64,000 nucleotides of DNA from Arctopsyche grandis. Lineage: Eukaryota; Arthropoda; Insecta; Trichoptera; Hydropsychidae. The stretch is taken from the NCBI RefSeq assembly GCF_051622035.1, contig NC_135359.1, positions 24,090,001-24,154,000 of the forward strand, read 5' to 3'. The position numbers were made by a program, and so were the translations under genes. How positions within the stretch are numbered: position 1 is the stretch's first letter; every line of letters begins with the position of its first letter. Shown here one piece after another: positions 1 through 12,467 of this stretch. The notes under the pieces were generated by a model. That model was not told where the DNA came from and made no database searches. It saw only the letters and a list, made by a program, of their open reading frames with translations.

Positions 1-244
1 CGCTTGGTTTAGGCGACATAATTATGTAAGTATGTGGTTTCGTGTGTTTTATTTTCTTTACTTATTTTTATGAAAAGATCAAGGTAAGTATTTCTATATC
101 ACTGTCCTATATGTAGGTCAGGTCTATTGATAGCCTTCTCATTCAAAGACCTCTGTCATTATCATTTTTATAATAATCGTTGTATTTTAATCAGTATATG
201 TATGTATAACTAATAATATATATATTTATTTCAATTTTCTGTAG
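1..244. other. Upstream intron of saposin gene
   Basis: No coding exon in frame with the next one could be supported here. A good donor-like site (CAAG followed by GTAAGTA) lies near 80-90, but the frame needed to join the exon at 245 meets a stop at once, so I do not call an exon. The start codon and signal peptide exon therefore probably lie left of the window. Confidence 0.5.
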
Positions 245-3200
245 GTTTCGTAGCAACTACGCCTCTTTTAGGAGAAAAACAATGTACTTGGGGACCATCT
301 TATTGGTGCTCGAATATCACGTAAGTCTTTTTTTCGTCATTTAATGTATTCTTTTTAACAAAACTATTTTATCGAACTGTTTATGATTACAGAAATGCCA
401 AAGGATGTGGAGCAGTTAAACACTGCATCAAATCCGTATGGGAAAAGCAAACAATGCCTGAGGACAAAGATGAAATTTGCAAGATTTGCACGGATATGGT
501 AACACAAGCTAGAGATCAACTTGAGAGTAATCAAACTCAGGTAAAAATATTTAAATGATTTTTTTTTTGATATCCGTCAATATTAATACATATGTGTACT
601 CAAGTGTGTTTTAATATTATATTTTTAGGAAGACTTAATGGCTGTATTTGAAGGATCTTGCAAGTTGATTCCGCTCAAAGTAGTGTCTAATGAGTGTATT
701 AAATTGGTAGATGACTTCATTCCGGAGCTGGTGGAAACATTAGCGTCACAGATGAATCCTCAAGTCGTGTGCTCGGTCGCTGGACTCTGTAATAGTGCAA
801 GAATCGATAAGATGTTGGCCAATATGGTGATTATTTTCACATTTACATATGATAATGGTTTATTCAGTAGTATATAGGTTTTTGTTTAAACATTCACAGT
901 ACGAACAAAAAGATTTGGCTTCGGAAAACGAGAAGAACGTACAAATGTGTAATGGATGCTTTACGGTAGTCGATAAAATGAAGAAAAACTTCGATGACAC
1001 GTCTTACGAGAAATTTTTGGAAAATATACTAAGAGTGAGTTTACTTACATGCTATTGATAAGTTCGTTTTTGTATTTTTCAGTTCATTAGTGCTAATGTT
1101 TAATTTAATTACAGGCTTGTGGGAAACTTGGTAGCTTCTCTGATAGTTGCGCTACTGCTGTGTTTGTAAATTTTGAAGATTTGTACGGCCACGTACAAAA
1201 CAACTTCAATTCTGAAAATATCTGCCATTTGGCTGGAACGTGCTCATATAAATTCCACCAACATAAACCATCATCAGAAGAAATTGAATCGGCAGATTCT
1301 ACTAGCAATGTTGAAATCACACCTATGGGTAATGTCGGCCGTTTGGACATTGATGCAAGGTAAAAAGAATTAAAACTTAATAAAATTCAAAATATATTCA
1401 ATATTCCATGAAATTCTGTTTATTTTTAGCGATGACGTTCCCTGTCAACTATGCGAACAGTTGGTTAATCATTTACGTGATATTCTCATCGCAAATACAA
1501 CAGAGGCTGAATTTAAAAGGGTTCTTGATGGTAAGGAGCAATATCAGATGTGATTAAAAATTAACAAGTTTCAAATCGGATACATTTGTATGTGTGAAAT
1601 TTTATGCATTGTTTCAGGTCTTTGCAAGCAAACTGGTTCATTCCAACGTGAATGTTTGTCAATTTCAGAGCAGTACTATCCTGTTATTTACGATTTCCTT
1701 GTCAGAGAATTAGATTCCACTGAAGTTTGTCTGATGGTTGGTATTTGCCACAATGGCAAAACAATTGTAAGTACTACTCGTCATTGATTTAATTTATTTA
1801 TTGAGTGATTGTGTTTTAATTATGTTTATGTATTTCAGGACGTACCAATTGCTCCATTAGTTCCAACACATGTTGGTGAACTAGCTATTAAAGTCCTTCA
1901 CAAGGCATCCGATAAACCCTTGATTGGAAAAGACGAAGCAAATAGCTATAAAGTAAAACTAACACACAGTGAATTAAATCACATTTATGTATATTTATTA
2001 TTATACTTATTTTATTGCTTCTTTTAGAATAAAGACAAGAGTGTTCAAGTCTTACAACCGGAGTTGGCACAGCTGCCGATCGATCGAATACTGGTACAAT
2101 TACCTCAAAGCAAAGAAGTTTGCACTTTCTGTCAATACTTCTTGCATTTCATTCAAGTTCAAATAAGCGATTCCCATACTGAGGTTTGTGAATGACTTGT
2201 CGGTATCATTGATTTTTTTAGATTCTGCTCACATTCTCACAATTTAAAATTTTTTTAGGAAAATATAAAATCTGCCGTTGAAAAGGCTTGTAGGTATTTG
2301 CCCACATCTGTCGGAGGCCAATGCGAAGCATTCGTCGAAGCTTATGGAAATGCAGTCATTGCACTGCTCGTACAAGAAATTGATCCTTCCCAAGTATGAA
2401 ATGCTTTCTCTACATAATATATTTATATTTATCATTTTTTGATTGTATAAAATGAGTATTTTATTTTGATAGGTTTGTCCAGCTTTGACATTGTGTCCTA
2501 AACAAGCTGAATTGCCTAAAATTGATGTTTTGATGACAACAGGCAGCGGCAGTAAGACCAATTGTCCTCTATGTCTCTTTGCCGTAGAACAATTGGAGAC
2601 TATGCTTAAAAACAATTCAACTGAAGTAAGTACATAATAGTTGATGAGTTTGAATTGATACAACTAGAAAGGTTTTTTATTGATGTGACATTTTAATATA
2701 AATTGCAGGAAAACATTCAAAACGCTTTAGACAACTTGTGCTCTCATTTGCCCGCCAAATTGAGATCCGAATGCACTGACTTTGTTGACACTTACTCCAA
2801 ACAACTCGTTGAAATGCTCGCTGCTGAATTCACTCCGCAGGAAGTTTGCGTTTATTTGAAATTATGTGTCGATACTCGTCCTGACATTTCTATGTTGACT
2901 AAGATTGATGAAATGCACTCAAAGAAAGCTTTCATGGCTGACAGAAATAACTTCAAACGACCTTTATTGCCGAAGAATATGTTGGCCAATGTAGGACACG
3001 AAAAAGACGGCCAGATCGGTTAGTTTTCTTTCACATATCTTTAACGCATTCAAAAGATGGTTAGCACGTTGATTTATTCTCATTTATAGATACAAATGCC
3101 ATCCCTGATTCTACTTACAATGGCAAACCTCTCATCTATGCCGAAGTTTCTCGAAAAGAAGTCAAAACGTCTCCACAGTGTGTAATCTGTGAATTTGTAA

Positions 3201-4206
3201 TGACACAGCTAGAGAAAGAATTGCACGATAAAGCCACAGCTGTAAGTTGTTTAGCGTTTTATATATTATAAAAACAATATTAAATGTATTAAAATAATTT
3301 AAATTTGAGAATGAATTTGCTCAATATTTTTATTTTTATATTCCAGGATGAAATCAAAAAGGTTGTTCATTCTGTATGCAGTCATATGCCCAAAAATGTG
3401 AAGAAAGAATGTGACGAATTCGTTGACAAATATGCCGATATAGTCATTGCTTTGCTAACCCAAGAATTATCTCCTGCTGATGTTTGCTCAATGCTCAAGT
3501 TCTGCGATGGCAAGAACACTCTTATCCGTTGTAAATATTATTCCCCAATACTAACAATGTAATGTAATATAACAATCTAAATGAATCATATTTGATTAAA
3601 ATTGAATCGCTTTCATTATAGCTTCTGTTGCTGAATGCGCAGTTTGCAATGAAATAATTGGAATTTTGCAACAAATCCTGAGCAATCCAAATGTCGACCG
3701 TAACTTGGAACATATCATTGAAAAAACATGCTACGCTATTCCAAGGAAATATTTCACTAATGTAATTTCTCTGCACTACATTTATTGTTTTGTGTTTTAT
3801 TGCATCTGCTAATACGTTTGTTTCTTTCAGTGTGTCAATCTTATGAGAACATATGGTGAAGAGTTAATCCACATGGTAGTAACTTTAGCCGATAGTGAAA
3901 AAATTTGCACCGAAATTAAAGCTTGCGGTGATAATCGAAGTTATGTAAATCTTATGAGCACCCGAACCAAAAGGTCAGCTCAACAGTTATTAGGCGCTAA
4001 GAAATGTACATGGGGTCCATCGTACTGGTGTGAAAACGAAAATCAAGCTAATGAATGTCATGTATGTATTAAACATTTTATTATATCTTTATATTATATT
4101 CAATTCAATTATAACCTATTGTATAATGTGTGTGTTTTTTTTTAATTTTTAGGCTTTGAACCATTGCCGTGAAAAGGTGTGGTTTGCCCAAAAGCCCAGC
4201 AATTGA
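245..4206 (+). CDS. Sap-r: Prosaposin / saposin-related precursor, 3' part (17 exons)
   Basis: Lysosomal sphingolipid-activator precursor, normally cut into small lipid-binding saposins. Exons with GT-AG borders and matching phases: 245-320, 393-540, 629-826, 900-1034, 1115-1359, 1430-1530, 1618-1766, 1839-1952, 2028-2183, 2259-2393, 2473-2625, 2709-3018, 3090-3241, 3347-3527, 3622-3761, 3831-4061, 4153-4206 (stop TGA). About 891 residues are in the window. Order: SapA (CTWGPSYWC, then GCGAVKHC), seven SapB domains each with the six-cysteine pattern CxxC...C...C...C...C (starting ICKIC, MCNGC, PCQLC, VCTFC, NCPLC, QCVIC, ECAVC), then a second SapA (CTWGPSYWC...ECHALNHC) and the C-terminus. 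Sites such as NQT, NTT and NST fit N-glycosylation; TKR before the last SapA fits a processing site. The signal peptide is missing because the gene starts outside the window. Domain assignment is strong; individual splice sites are read by eye. Confidence 0.93.
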
Positions 4207-4913
4207 TTGAACAAATTTCTCATTTTTTTATAATATAAAATTTAAGGTCACTCTTCAAAATATGAACTTAGATTTAATTTTTATTTTCACTTTTTATATG
4301 ATTTTTTTTTATGATTAAGTTGTATTAAGTATTAAAAAAAATTAGTTAATTTCTCTCTTAAATATCCCTTTTTTTGTTTGACTATTGTAAAATTCTCTTA
4401 TCCTTAAAAATAATTTTTAGTTTAAATTGAATAAAAAAATTGTTGATATCTAAATTTTTAATATAATATGTATCTCTTTATATGAAAATATTCCTCCATG
4501 TTCAAAATCGAATATGTATCATCTCAATAATTGTATAACACCTAATTGGATGAATTCCAACTTGTTTATAAAATCCAAATAGACATAATAGGGACTGTGA
4601 TAAGTAAACCTCTTATTATTGACTTCTTTGGATTGTGAAATAAAAAAATATTTAAAACACATCTTTTTATTTATATAACCTTTCTAATAAACTATTTGAA
4701 AATTATTTCAAATTAACTATAGCTATGTCACACTTGCATGTGTATTTCCATTATCAAATGTCTTCCAGAAGTACTGAAAATCACACACACTACACTACAA
4801 ATGCTTTGCATTGGGAACTACTGGAAAAATCACAGATTTTCTTATGTTAGGAAGACATGCTTTTTCTAAACGTGTGCATGAAAAATCCAAATCAACCAGA
4901 CCCAATTTCTAAA
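4207..4913. other. 3' UTRs between convergent genes
   Basis: This AT-rich stretch separates the saposin stop from the NME5-type stop (tail to tail, about 700 bp). AATAAA signals on the + strand at about 4430 and 4639, and TTTATT at about 4667 (AATAAA on the - strand), would give short, possibly overlapping 3' UTRs. No other gene seen. Confidence 0.6.
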
Positions 4914-7900
4914 TTAACTTCGAGTCGATTCCGAACTAGATGTCATCGAACACCGTTCAATGTCTAAATTAGTGTCTTTTAGATCAGGAAAGTCAAGATT
5001 GTTTGGATTGTGCGTGAGAAGCCAATCAGCCAACCATACTATAGGATCATTCGGCTTCTCTCTGCACAGTTCATTTAGACCTTCAGTCAAGGTTGGATTT
5101 ACTGCCACTTGAAGATACTCATTTGCCTGATGATCTTTCGTTGCCTCCACAAACACTAAGGAGAGAATATATATGTAGGTATAGATATAAGATATAAGGT
5201 ATTTATTTTTTTAATATACTTACGTTCTGGGAAAAAGAAGTTGATTTCTTTTATGGATGCTGCATAATCCTGACTACCATGTACTCCATTAATGTAATCA
5301 CTATTGATGTATTCGTCATAGTCACACATCCCATATATTGCTCTTATACTGCTCGGCCAATATACACGAGCTTCTAACACACTAAAATATATATATATAT
5401 ATATTTCTTCAACTGTTTCGATAGATGTAGTTCTCCAAAAGGGATCTAACCCGCATAAGTAACCAGAAATTCAAACATCTTTATATGTAGAAATTCAAAC
5501 ATCTTTATACTATATATGTATGTACATTATACATATACACAATTTTGTTTTACAAAAACAAATATAGTGATTCTTATTATGTGTTATTGTATAGCTTAAC
5601 TTTTTCATTAAAAGAAAACTTATTAAGCCACTTATGTGGGTATAATACCTTTTGAAGAACTACATCAGTATCATAAAAAAATTAGGTTTCAAAGAAATGA
5701 TGTTTCTATAAATATGCTGTTTGATTTTTATCAAATTTCTAAAAATATATGTATGTACAGTGATTAGTCATTTTTTAATATTTAACTTAACCTTTTGCAC
5801 TCGAAGTTTTTTTAGGTGTTAATATCGTAAACTCAAAACGTTTTTCATTAATTTTATTGGAGAAAACACATACAAATTTTTTCGTTTTTCACTAATTTTA
5901 TTGGAGAAAAAACAGGTTTATAGAATAGCCATAATAATCAGTTTTTAATTTTTTTTTTTAATAATTGAACGATGTAGAAAATATTTCTAAAGAATACCCA
6001 TCATTTGAAAATTTATGTGTAAATAATGACAATTTCTTGTCAGGAGAACGTTCAAAACACAAAACAAATAACATAATGCCTGTAACACTATGTATAGAAA
6101 CACGTATTTTGGGCATTTTGCTATTACTGCCTAATTTATGCTAAAATTCGGAGTAGATGCTAAATTCGTAAAATTCGGAATAGATGCTAAATTCGTAAAA
6201 TATACGAATAGATGCTAAAATAACAAACAAAAGTGAAATTTGAATAAAATTTTTAAAATTTATAGATAATTTAAGATGGTCTTCCTATCCTTTTGCCCAT
6301 TTATTATGTGAAGAAATTGAGGGGATAAAACAGAGTTTGCAGTTTACCATAGATGGTGTTTTTCCTGTCGAAACCAAACAACTGCTTTTGTCTACTACTG
6401 TAAACAGTTGGAGCTGTGTATCCAAAAGGCTGCTCAAAAAAGCGTCTTAACTAGACTTGCAAGACTAAATGAGACAAATCTATTCCTCCAAACATTTAGT
6501 AAACTATTCAATCCATCTGTGGCAGGTACAAAATCTAATATTAATGTTAAAAAAACAGTTTTGTTTTTTAGAAGCCTGCCATTGTTTAATGTATTAACAG
6601 AGGCTCAATGTTTGGAAGGATATCAGAACTTTTTAAGAAAATTAATATAGAGAATATAAAAAGTGAATCCATGCCGGATATACTGCTATTATTGATGACA
6701 ACAAAAATTAAATATGAAGAGTTTGGTTGTGCAGCTCTAAAATCTATTTGGTGTCCCGTCAATAGTGTGGATGCTGAAAGGTATTTTAGTAAATACAATA
6801 TAATTGTTATCGATCATCGCAAGAATCTCAAAAAAGAATCTGTAGAAATATGCTCCATGTTGAGTTTTAATAAATTTTAATTGGTATTATATTTTTATAT
6901 TAATATTATTTGTCTTTGTATTTTTATATTCATATTTTTTTCAGTGTTATTTTAATTCCAAAATATTTTTGAATTTTTCTATTATTTTTTAATTGTTGTG
7001 TTGTCTATAAATTTTATACATATATGCATATAAATTTTATTAGAATTCATCGAAATTTTTTATTATTTAAAATTAAACTCTTCATAAAAATAGATGCTAA
7101 AATTGAACATTTTTTTATGCCCTAAAACGCTAAAATGCCAAATGAAAATTGACAAAAATAGATGCCCAAAATACGTGTCTCTCTCTAACTATGTATTGAT
7201 GATGAGTGGCATGGACTCAAATTTCAAATTTTATGACCCTTTAAAATGTTGCAACATTGCACCTATGTAAGTGACAACACGTTTTATACTAATACGAATT
7301 ATTAACTTATTATTATGCATTCATGCTAAAATTATCTTTGTCATTAATATGTAATGAAAATTCAAAGATTTAATGTAACCAATTAAAGTATAAATGACAC
7401 TAACGTAATATGCTCGAAGGTAATTGGATTATTAGTCACATCACGATCACCCAAAAGTCAATTTTTGCCATGAAAATCCCGAATACGGAATATTTGGCAC
7501 TCGAATTCTCGTTAGTATAATAGTTATCGTTAGTGGACTTTTCCGTTATAGAGATTTTGGTGACTTTTGGGCGAGCGCTTTGTGACCAATAAGCACCCAG
7601 CCATGCTCGAATGCCGCCGCAGTGGCGGCATTCGAGTAAAGGTCTGTTCATACCTATCCAGCGCGACCCGTATCCTGCAGGTGTCATGCAAGTGCGGATA
7701 GTATTCTTTGGTACATTATATGGACGTATTCATACTCCATTCGCACATGCGCATTTACGCATTCATGCGCGTCCATATAGAATGTACCAAAGAATACTAA
7801 CCGTACTTGCATGACACCTGCAGGATACGGGTCGTGCTGGATAGGTATGAACAGACCTTAAAGGTCTGTTCATACCTAGTCAGCACTTACCGACTTCAAC

Positions 7901-9136
7901 AGGTATCCGGCCGTACGAAAAGTATTATTTGGTACATTTTGTATGGGTATATTCATACCAACCGTCACGTTTACGCCACGGCAGGCTTACAGCAGTACCC
8001 GACATTTCCTTTTCATACCTTACAGCAACATCCGTCAACGTATCGTATCCGTTTTTTTTGGCCATCGTGGAAATATACACGCGAATTACGTGCCATGAGT
8101 CAGCCGCTTTGCTGTTTTGGACTAATTATCGATAGTGACAGTTGACAGCTGTTCAATCTTTCGACATGGTTTTGGCGCAAATATTAAAAAAAAAATTAAT
8201 TATTTTTTACGGAAATATTTAAAAAAATTTTGTCCATCATCCACAAGCTCCTTATACATACAGTGACCAAAACTCTACTTTGGTTTTTCTATTTTTTAAC
8301 ATGGGATGCACATCAAAATGCCTCCGTGCTTTTTTATTGCCTTCTTGAGCTTCTTCTTCCAACAACAGCGCGATTATACATAATTTTTCGTTCGATAAAC
8401 ATCGAAACATTTTTGCTGACTTGTATTCTGACGCGTAGCTACGAATGCACGTGTATGCATTCATATTGCAAGTACTCGACAATACGACGTAAGCAATATT
8501 GCGCCGTATCGTCATGGCCTCTAATGTATAAGTAAGCCGATTTTGCCTTGCACTCGGCCGAATTGCTGTAAACGTGACGTGACCGCGACGTGTAGGTAGA
8601 TATGAATAGAAATGTAATAAAATGACATATTTGAAACGGAGTCGTGCAGTGCTGAAGCCGTGCAGTGCTGTTAAGTATGAACAGACCTTAATACGGCAAA
8701 CCTCAGTACCGCCGCTATGGCGGCATTCGAGTGCAAAGTGTTAAATTTGATAATCATACTTTGAAGGTCCCATCAAGTTGTTCCATGCTGATATTCCATT
8801 AATTTTGGAAATGCACATTGCTATCATTAAATTGTTTGACAAGTGGTTGATCAAATTTTGAAAATATGGTTGATCTCTATGTTCTTCGTACAGTTCGCAG
8901 ATTTGTTCTGGAGTCAAGCGCACTTCACGCCTCTGAAAGTAAATAATTTGCATTTTAAATGGACAAACTGTATATTGATAAAGATAAATTACCGATAAAA
9001 TGTCGAATCCATTCTCTATAATGATGCTTTCGATTTCTTCAGCATGCTTGACTGCCTCTGGTTTGATCAAAGCCAGAGTTTTTTCTACTTTGTCGTAACT
9101 TCTTTGTCTTGCCGAAGAGGCTCGAGAATTGCTCAT
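4914..9136 (-). CDS. NME5: NME5-like protein (NDK fold plus Dpy-30 motif)
   Basis: Four exons on the - strand: 9136-8993, 8932-8760, 5381-5224 and 5155-4914, with phases that fit, giving 238 aa (human NME5 is about 212). The N-terminal NDK fold starts KTLALIKPEAV; the C-terminal part of the fold has SSIRAIYG and NGVHGSQDYAASIKEI, so the catalytic-type His in HGS is kept. The last exon has the Dpy-30 motif (NPTLTEGLNELCREKP...WLADWLL). This order is that of NME5, a radial-spoke protein of motile cilia and sperm tails whose kinase activity is doubtful in other animals. I chose the start MSNSRASS at 9136, just before the conserved block; an upstream in-frame ATG at 9229 is possible. Intron 2 is about 3.4 kb and full of transposons. 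Confidence 0.92.
5382..6086. other. Proximal part of large NME5-type intron
   Basis: AT-rich intron sequence with a short (AT)n run near 5387-5405, a direct repeat of an 18-base block near 5467-5506, and a repeated TTTTTCATTAATTTTATTGG-like block near 5840 and 5886. No coding signal. Confidence 0.5.
6087..7195. mobile_element. hAT-family DNA transposon remnant with 8-bp TSD
   Basis: The element runs 6095-7187 and is flanked by the exact 8-bp direct repeat ACTATGTA (6087-6094 and 7188-7195). Ends are inverted: ACACGTATTTTGGGCAT at 6100-6116 and its complement at 7162-7178. Copies of TAGATGCTAAA lie just inside both ends and may be transposase-binding repeats. It carries hAT transposase remnants on the + strand. 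It sits inside an intron of the NME5-type gene, on the opposite strand. Confidence 0.9.
6408..6880 (+). pseudogene. hAT transposase C-terminal fragment, frameshifted
   Basis: Two overlapping reading frames (6408-6650 and 6608-6880) together resemble the C-terminal part of a hAT transposase. The second has the dimerisation-domain signature: SIWCPVNSVDAERYFSKY, then DHRKNLKKESVEICSML. The switch of frame near 6610-6650 and the lack of the N-terminal catalytic part show it is dead. Confidence 0.85.
7196..7605. other. Intron spacer, no gene seen
   Basis: AT-rich intron between the hAT element and the foldback elements. A palindrome-like stretch around 7445-7565 (CCAAAAGTCA... / ...TGACTTTTGG) suggests a decayed inverted repeat. 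No coding signal. Confidence 0.4.
7606..7860. mobile_element. Foldback element A with long inverted arms
   Basis: A 13-bp-stem hairpin (CTCGAATGCCGCC / GGCGGCATTCGAG, 7606-7636) is followed by a large inverted repeat. The arm at about 7639-7726, starting AAGGTCTGTTCATACCTA, is matched by its complement at about 7771-7859, with a loop of about 45 bp. The arms are nearly perfect, so it is either young or kept paired. It ends at TTAA, shared with the next element. Confidence 0.75.
7858..8691. mobile_element. Related element B flanked by TTAA
   Basis: Starts AGGTCTGTTCATACC after TTAA (7858-7861) and ends in the complement, GTATGAACAGACC, before TTAA (8688-8691). Terminal repeats are short and the TTAA flanks suggest piggyBac-type target duplication (inference). 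The interior shows no transposase. The sequence TGGCGGCATTCGAGT occurs on both outer sides of the A+B pair (7623 and 8718). Confidence 0.6.
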
Positions 9137-9810
9137 GACTTGGTTTTTTGTATCTTTTAATTTACTTTTCTGGTGAAAGTTGCTCTTTTCGTGGTGTCCG
9201 TATACAAACTGAAATCTGTGACCGCGCACTCCCCCGACTTTTGTTGTTTGTAATACTTTTGGTTGCCTTGGCGATAACTCCTATTTTCAAACTTCCAATT
9301 CCAATATTGGCGATTCGTATCGTACGACCCCTTTCGAATTCATTATTGTAAGTAAACACGTGTATGGAAATCGATAAAAACCATGTATTACTTACAATGA
9401 ACGTTCCTAAGCGTACATATATAGAGGTAAGTACGTACATATGTACAATATGTATGTATATCGTGAAAACTTCCGACGTCAATACTTAACACACAACATC
9501 TAGCTATACAGCTAGTAATAAAGGAATAATGAGCCTACTCGTAACATTATTTATAAAGGTCAGACATGTCGTACTACTAATATACGTTCGAGAGAATTTC
9601 TTAGAAACATTAAACATTTCATTCATTATTGTGGCGAGAAAGTAAATCTATAATCTTTACGATCCTATTTGTACCATTTATTATACTTAAATATTACAAA
9701 ATTAAAATCATAATTAATAATAAAAAATCGTCATTGTTCACCGTGGTAATTGAATCGTTACAAAAATAATGATTTTTTTTTGTATTTTGTTGAACTATGT
9801 ACATATTATC
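9137..9810. other. Upstream region of NME5-type gene
   Basis: Contains the presumed promoter and 5' UTR of the - strand NME5-type gene. I see no clear core promoter element and no other gene. Confidence 0.4.
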
Positions 9811-9965
9811 CAGCAGCGTGGCTCGGTGGTTGCCTTGATATTAAGCACCGAAATATTCTTAATATTAACAGAATCGAAAATAATTTATTCCGAGTATAAT
9901 CATAAATGCTGTTGGTCAGACTTGGATATTTGTGACTCCAAGTCGATCGTTTCCTATTAGGTCCA
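9811..9965 (+). repeat. tRNA-derived SINE copy 1
   Basis: Starts CAGCAGCGTGGCTCGGTGG, like the A-box end of a tRNA, and shares the body motif TCGATCGTTTCCTATTAG with the other copies. It is cut short at its 3' side, where a LINE fragment follows. Confidence 0.75.
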
Positions 9966-10235
9966 CCTCTTCTGTCCACCCTATTAAATTCTCTCGGGTA
10001 CCGTTTGAGCACTCATTTCGTCTATCTATCCTCCATTCTTCTAGCCACGTGAACCACCCATTGCCATTTGAATATCTTTATTATCTCCATTACATTCACT
10101 ACTTTTGTCATACTTCTCACCTACGTATTCAGTTTTATATCTCCCCCCGTTATGCCAAGCATACAGCGTTATATACATCTTTGATTGCATTGGACGTGCA
10201 TGCCGCATTCTAGCGTTCAATATACGTATGTAAAT
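9955..10235 (-). mobile_element. Decayed LINE 3' fragment
   Basis: Read on the - strand this gives pieces like VVHVARRMEDR, then VLKRYPREFNRVDRRGGP, which resemble the C-terminal end of insect non-LTR reverse transcriptases. Stops and frameshifts break it. The clade is not resolved. Confidence 0.6.
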
Positions 10236-10272
10236 ATGTAACTATATAATGGAAAATAAAAAAAGAATAATG

Positions 10273-10525
10273 TAGCCAGCAGTATTGCTCCCGGGTTCAT
10301 GTCCTGGATTGACCTCGATTGAAAATAATTTATTCCGAGTATAACCTGCAGCACTACAGACTTGAATAAATGAGACTCTAAGGCGATCGTTTCCTATCAG
10401 AGTTTGCCAATTTATCTGATGTAATAGTTGAAGCGGTTCCTGCATCAAATTGGCAAATACCATCCTACCCACTATGTCACCACTATTTGAATATGATTTC
10501 AAAAATGTACTATCTACATATAACA
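10273..10525 (+). repeat. tRNA-derived SINE copy 2
   Basis: Has GCCAGCAGTATTGCTC at the head, then the shared body GCGATCGTTTCCTATCAGAG, TTTGCCAATTTATCTGAT and CAAATTGGCAAATACC. The A-box region is damaged. Confidence 0.75.
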
Positions 10526-11150
10526 TAAATGTTTCGCTAATTATTATAAATAGTTTTTTTTATTATGCTATATGTCTGGTCACAGAAACGCGTCAGAGTA
10601 TTCTGTTGTCACTGTGGCAGAAATACGTAAAAAAATTGTAAAACGCATTTTGGAAAAATATAGTAGTATGTATATAATTTTGCTCATTTATATGTTGCTA
10701 AGCAAAAAAAATCTTGGACTTATTTTATATTTTGTCCCTAAACAAATACTGATATACACGAACCTCTACACATATCATCTACATATATAAACTGTCAAAA
10801 CTCCAAACTAATTATAAAATTATGCTACTAGTGTTATTGTTCTGCTGAAAGTTATACGAATGGTCGCCCCAAAATGAAGTGAAACTTTAGTGACGCAGCA
10901 GATTTTCAACAGCAAAAAAAGAACCTTTATATTTGGCCTTCTGTTAGCTGTTTTCGGCACTCTAGTATGTACTACGTAGATAGATCAATTTATCAAGTAT
11001 GCTTGTTTTACTCTTGTGCATAATTTTGATCCGACAAGTTATCGAGTGTTTGATCCTCTGAAGAGAAATCTTCGGAATATAAGTTTTGTGAACGAGCATT
11101 TTCATTAAACTCCCCATTCATATGATATCAGCATACTTGATCAATTGATA
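10526..11150. other. Intergenic, no gene seen
   Basis: AT-rich sequence between two SINE copies. Short open frames show no recognisable domain. Confidence 0.4.
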
Positions 11151-11620
11151 TAACCAGCAGCGTGGCTAGTGGTGAATGTTGAATTATTTCGTATTACGAG
11201 TTCGATTCCCCGCTAAGTCTCGCTGTTGGCCAGACCTTGATTTGTCTAGGTCGATCGTTTCTTATCAGAATTTGCCAATTTTTCTGATTTTCATTGAAAC
11301 GATTCCTGTAAAATTGGCGTTTCCTTCCCAATTTTCTGTTGCGAACCTTTAGTTATTGTTATATCTTAGGTTTCGCCATATTGCTCTCCATAGATGTCTC
11401 TGTGGTTGTTTATCGAATATAAAATTCGTATTGTTACATGAAAGTTATTCATCGTTATTTATCGTATTAATTAATACGATGTTTGTAATATATGTATACT
11501 GACCATAGATGTCAGATATTGTTTAGATTTACATGTATCTATGTAATAATTATGTGGACCAGGAAAGCGCATTTGGGGTTTACCTGTTAAGCCTTCCTGG
11601 TATATTTGTAAAATATGTAT
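11151..11620 (+). repeat. tRNA-derived SINE copy 3, long form
   Basis: Head CCAGCAGCGTGGCTAGTGG, B-box-like GAGTTCGATTCCC at about 11209, shared body GTCGATCGTTTCTTATCAGA, and a longer 3' part that includes ATAGATGTCTCTGTGG. It seems to end with GGTTTACCTGTTAAGCCTTC at about 11577, a block seen again near 13835. Confidence 0.75.
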
Positions 11621-12467
11621 ATTATATTTGAGGTATTGATTCCATAAATGTTATATAAACAATCATTTAAAACGTTTTCACATGAACATTATCACGTGAA
11701 TTTTATTGTGGGTCAGTTCAAATATTGGCGTTCGTGTGAAAATGCCCCCAGACTATTATTATTTGGTTGAATTTGTAATACATGTTTTTGAATACGTTTC
11801 TTTTAAAAATCGACCAATCCACCATATGCACAATGAAAAAATGTCCTTGAACTACCTCTGAAACCCTTAAAATCGTTTTCACCTTAGCACCGATTTAAGT
11901 GCGATTGGCAAGCAATAATATACACGCACCCTTATGCAAATTGGCAAAGAGCATATTTCAGTTAGGAAAATGTTTCCTACAAAGTTTCAGCTGCCAAACA
12001 GTAATATACTCCCGAAAGCAGCAAAAAATGTTTGTAATTTATTTATTTGCTGATATTTTAATCGGACCATAGCCATTGACAAAATATTCAATCGAATATG
12101 TTTGGGATAAACTAGCACAGTGAATGTTTTGTTGGTACTTGTCTAGTAACGCGACGTATGCTTCACGCTCAAAAACCAATTATCGCTGTGACATCACATT
12201 TCGACAACAGATGTCTCAAATTCTGAAATCTATTCACGCGCGTTCTTAAATTGTATACATACATACATACATACATACGTTTCAATTTGAACGAATTAAG
12301 TCTGATTTGAAAATTGTCTCCGATTGTTGGCAAGTGTCGATATAAAATATCTCGTTAAGTGGTTTCATCCACGAAACTGGCATCCATCGATCTTATGACG
12401 CTCGCCAGTCGCCAACACCCAACAAATTAAACGAATGCCAACCGGAGATTTGTGGACTATTATTCAC
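11621..12467. other. Intergenic, no gene seen
   Basis: Mixed AT-rich sequence with a short (CATA)n run near 12257-12281. No coding signal or element end recognised. Confidence 0.4.

Noticed and set aside
70..83. ATG followed by a strong donor as the saposin first exon
   Set aside because: Phase does not fit the exon at 245 and no signal peptide is encoded.
8230..8535. Opposed 101- and 87-codon open frames
   Set aside because: Inside foldback element B, no domain, mutually overlapping.
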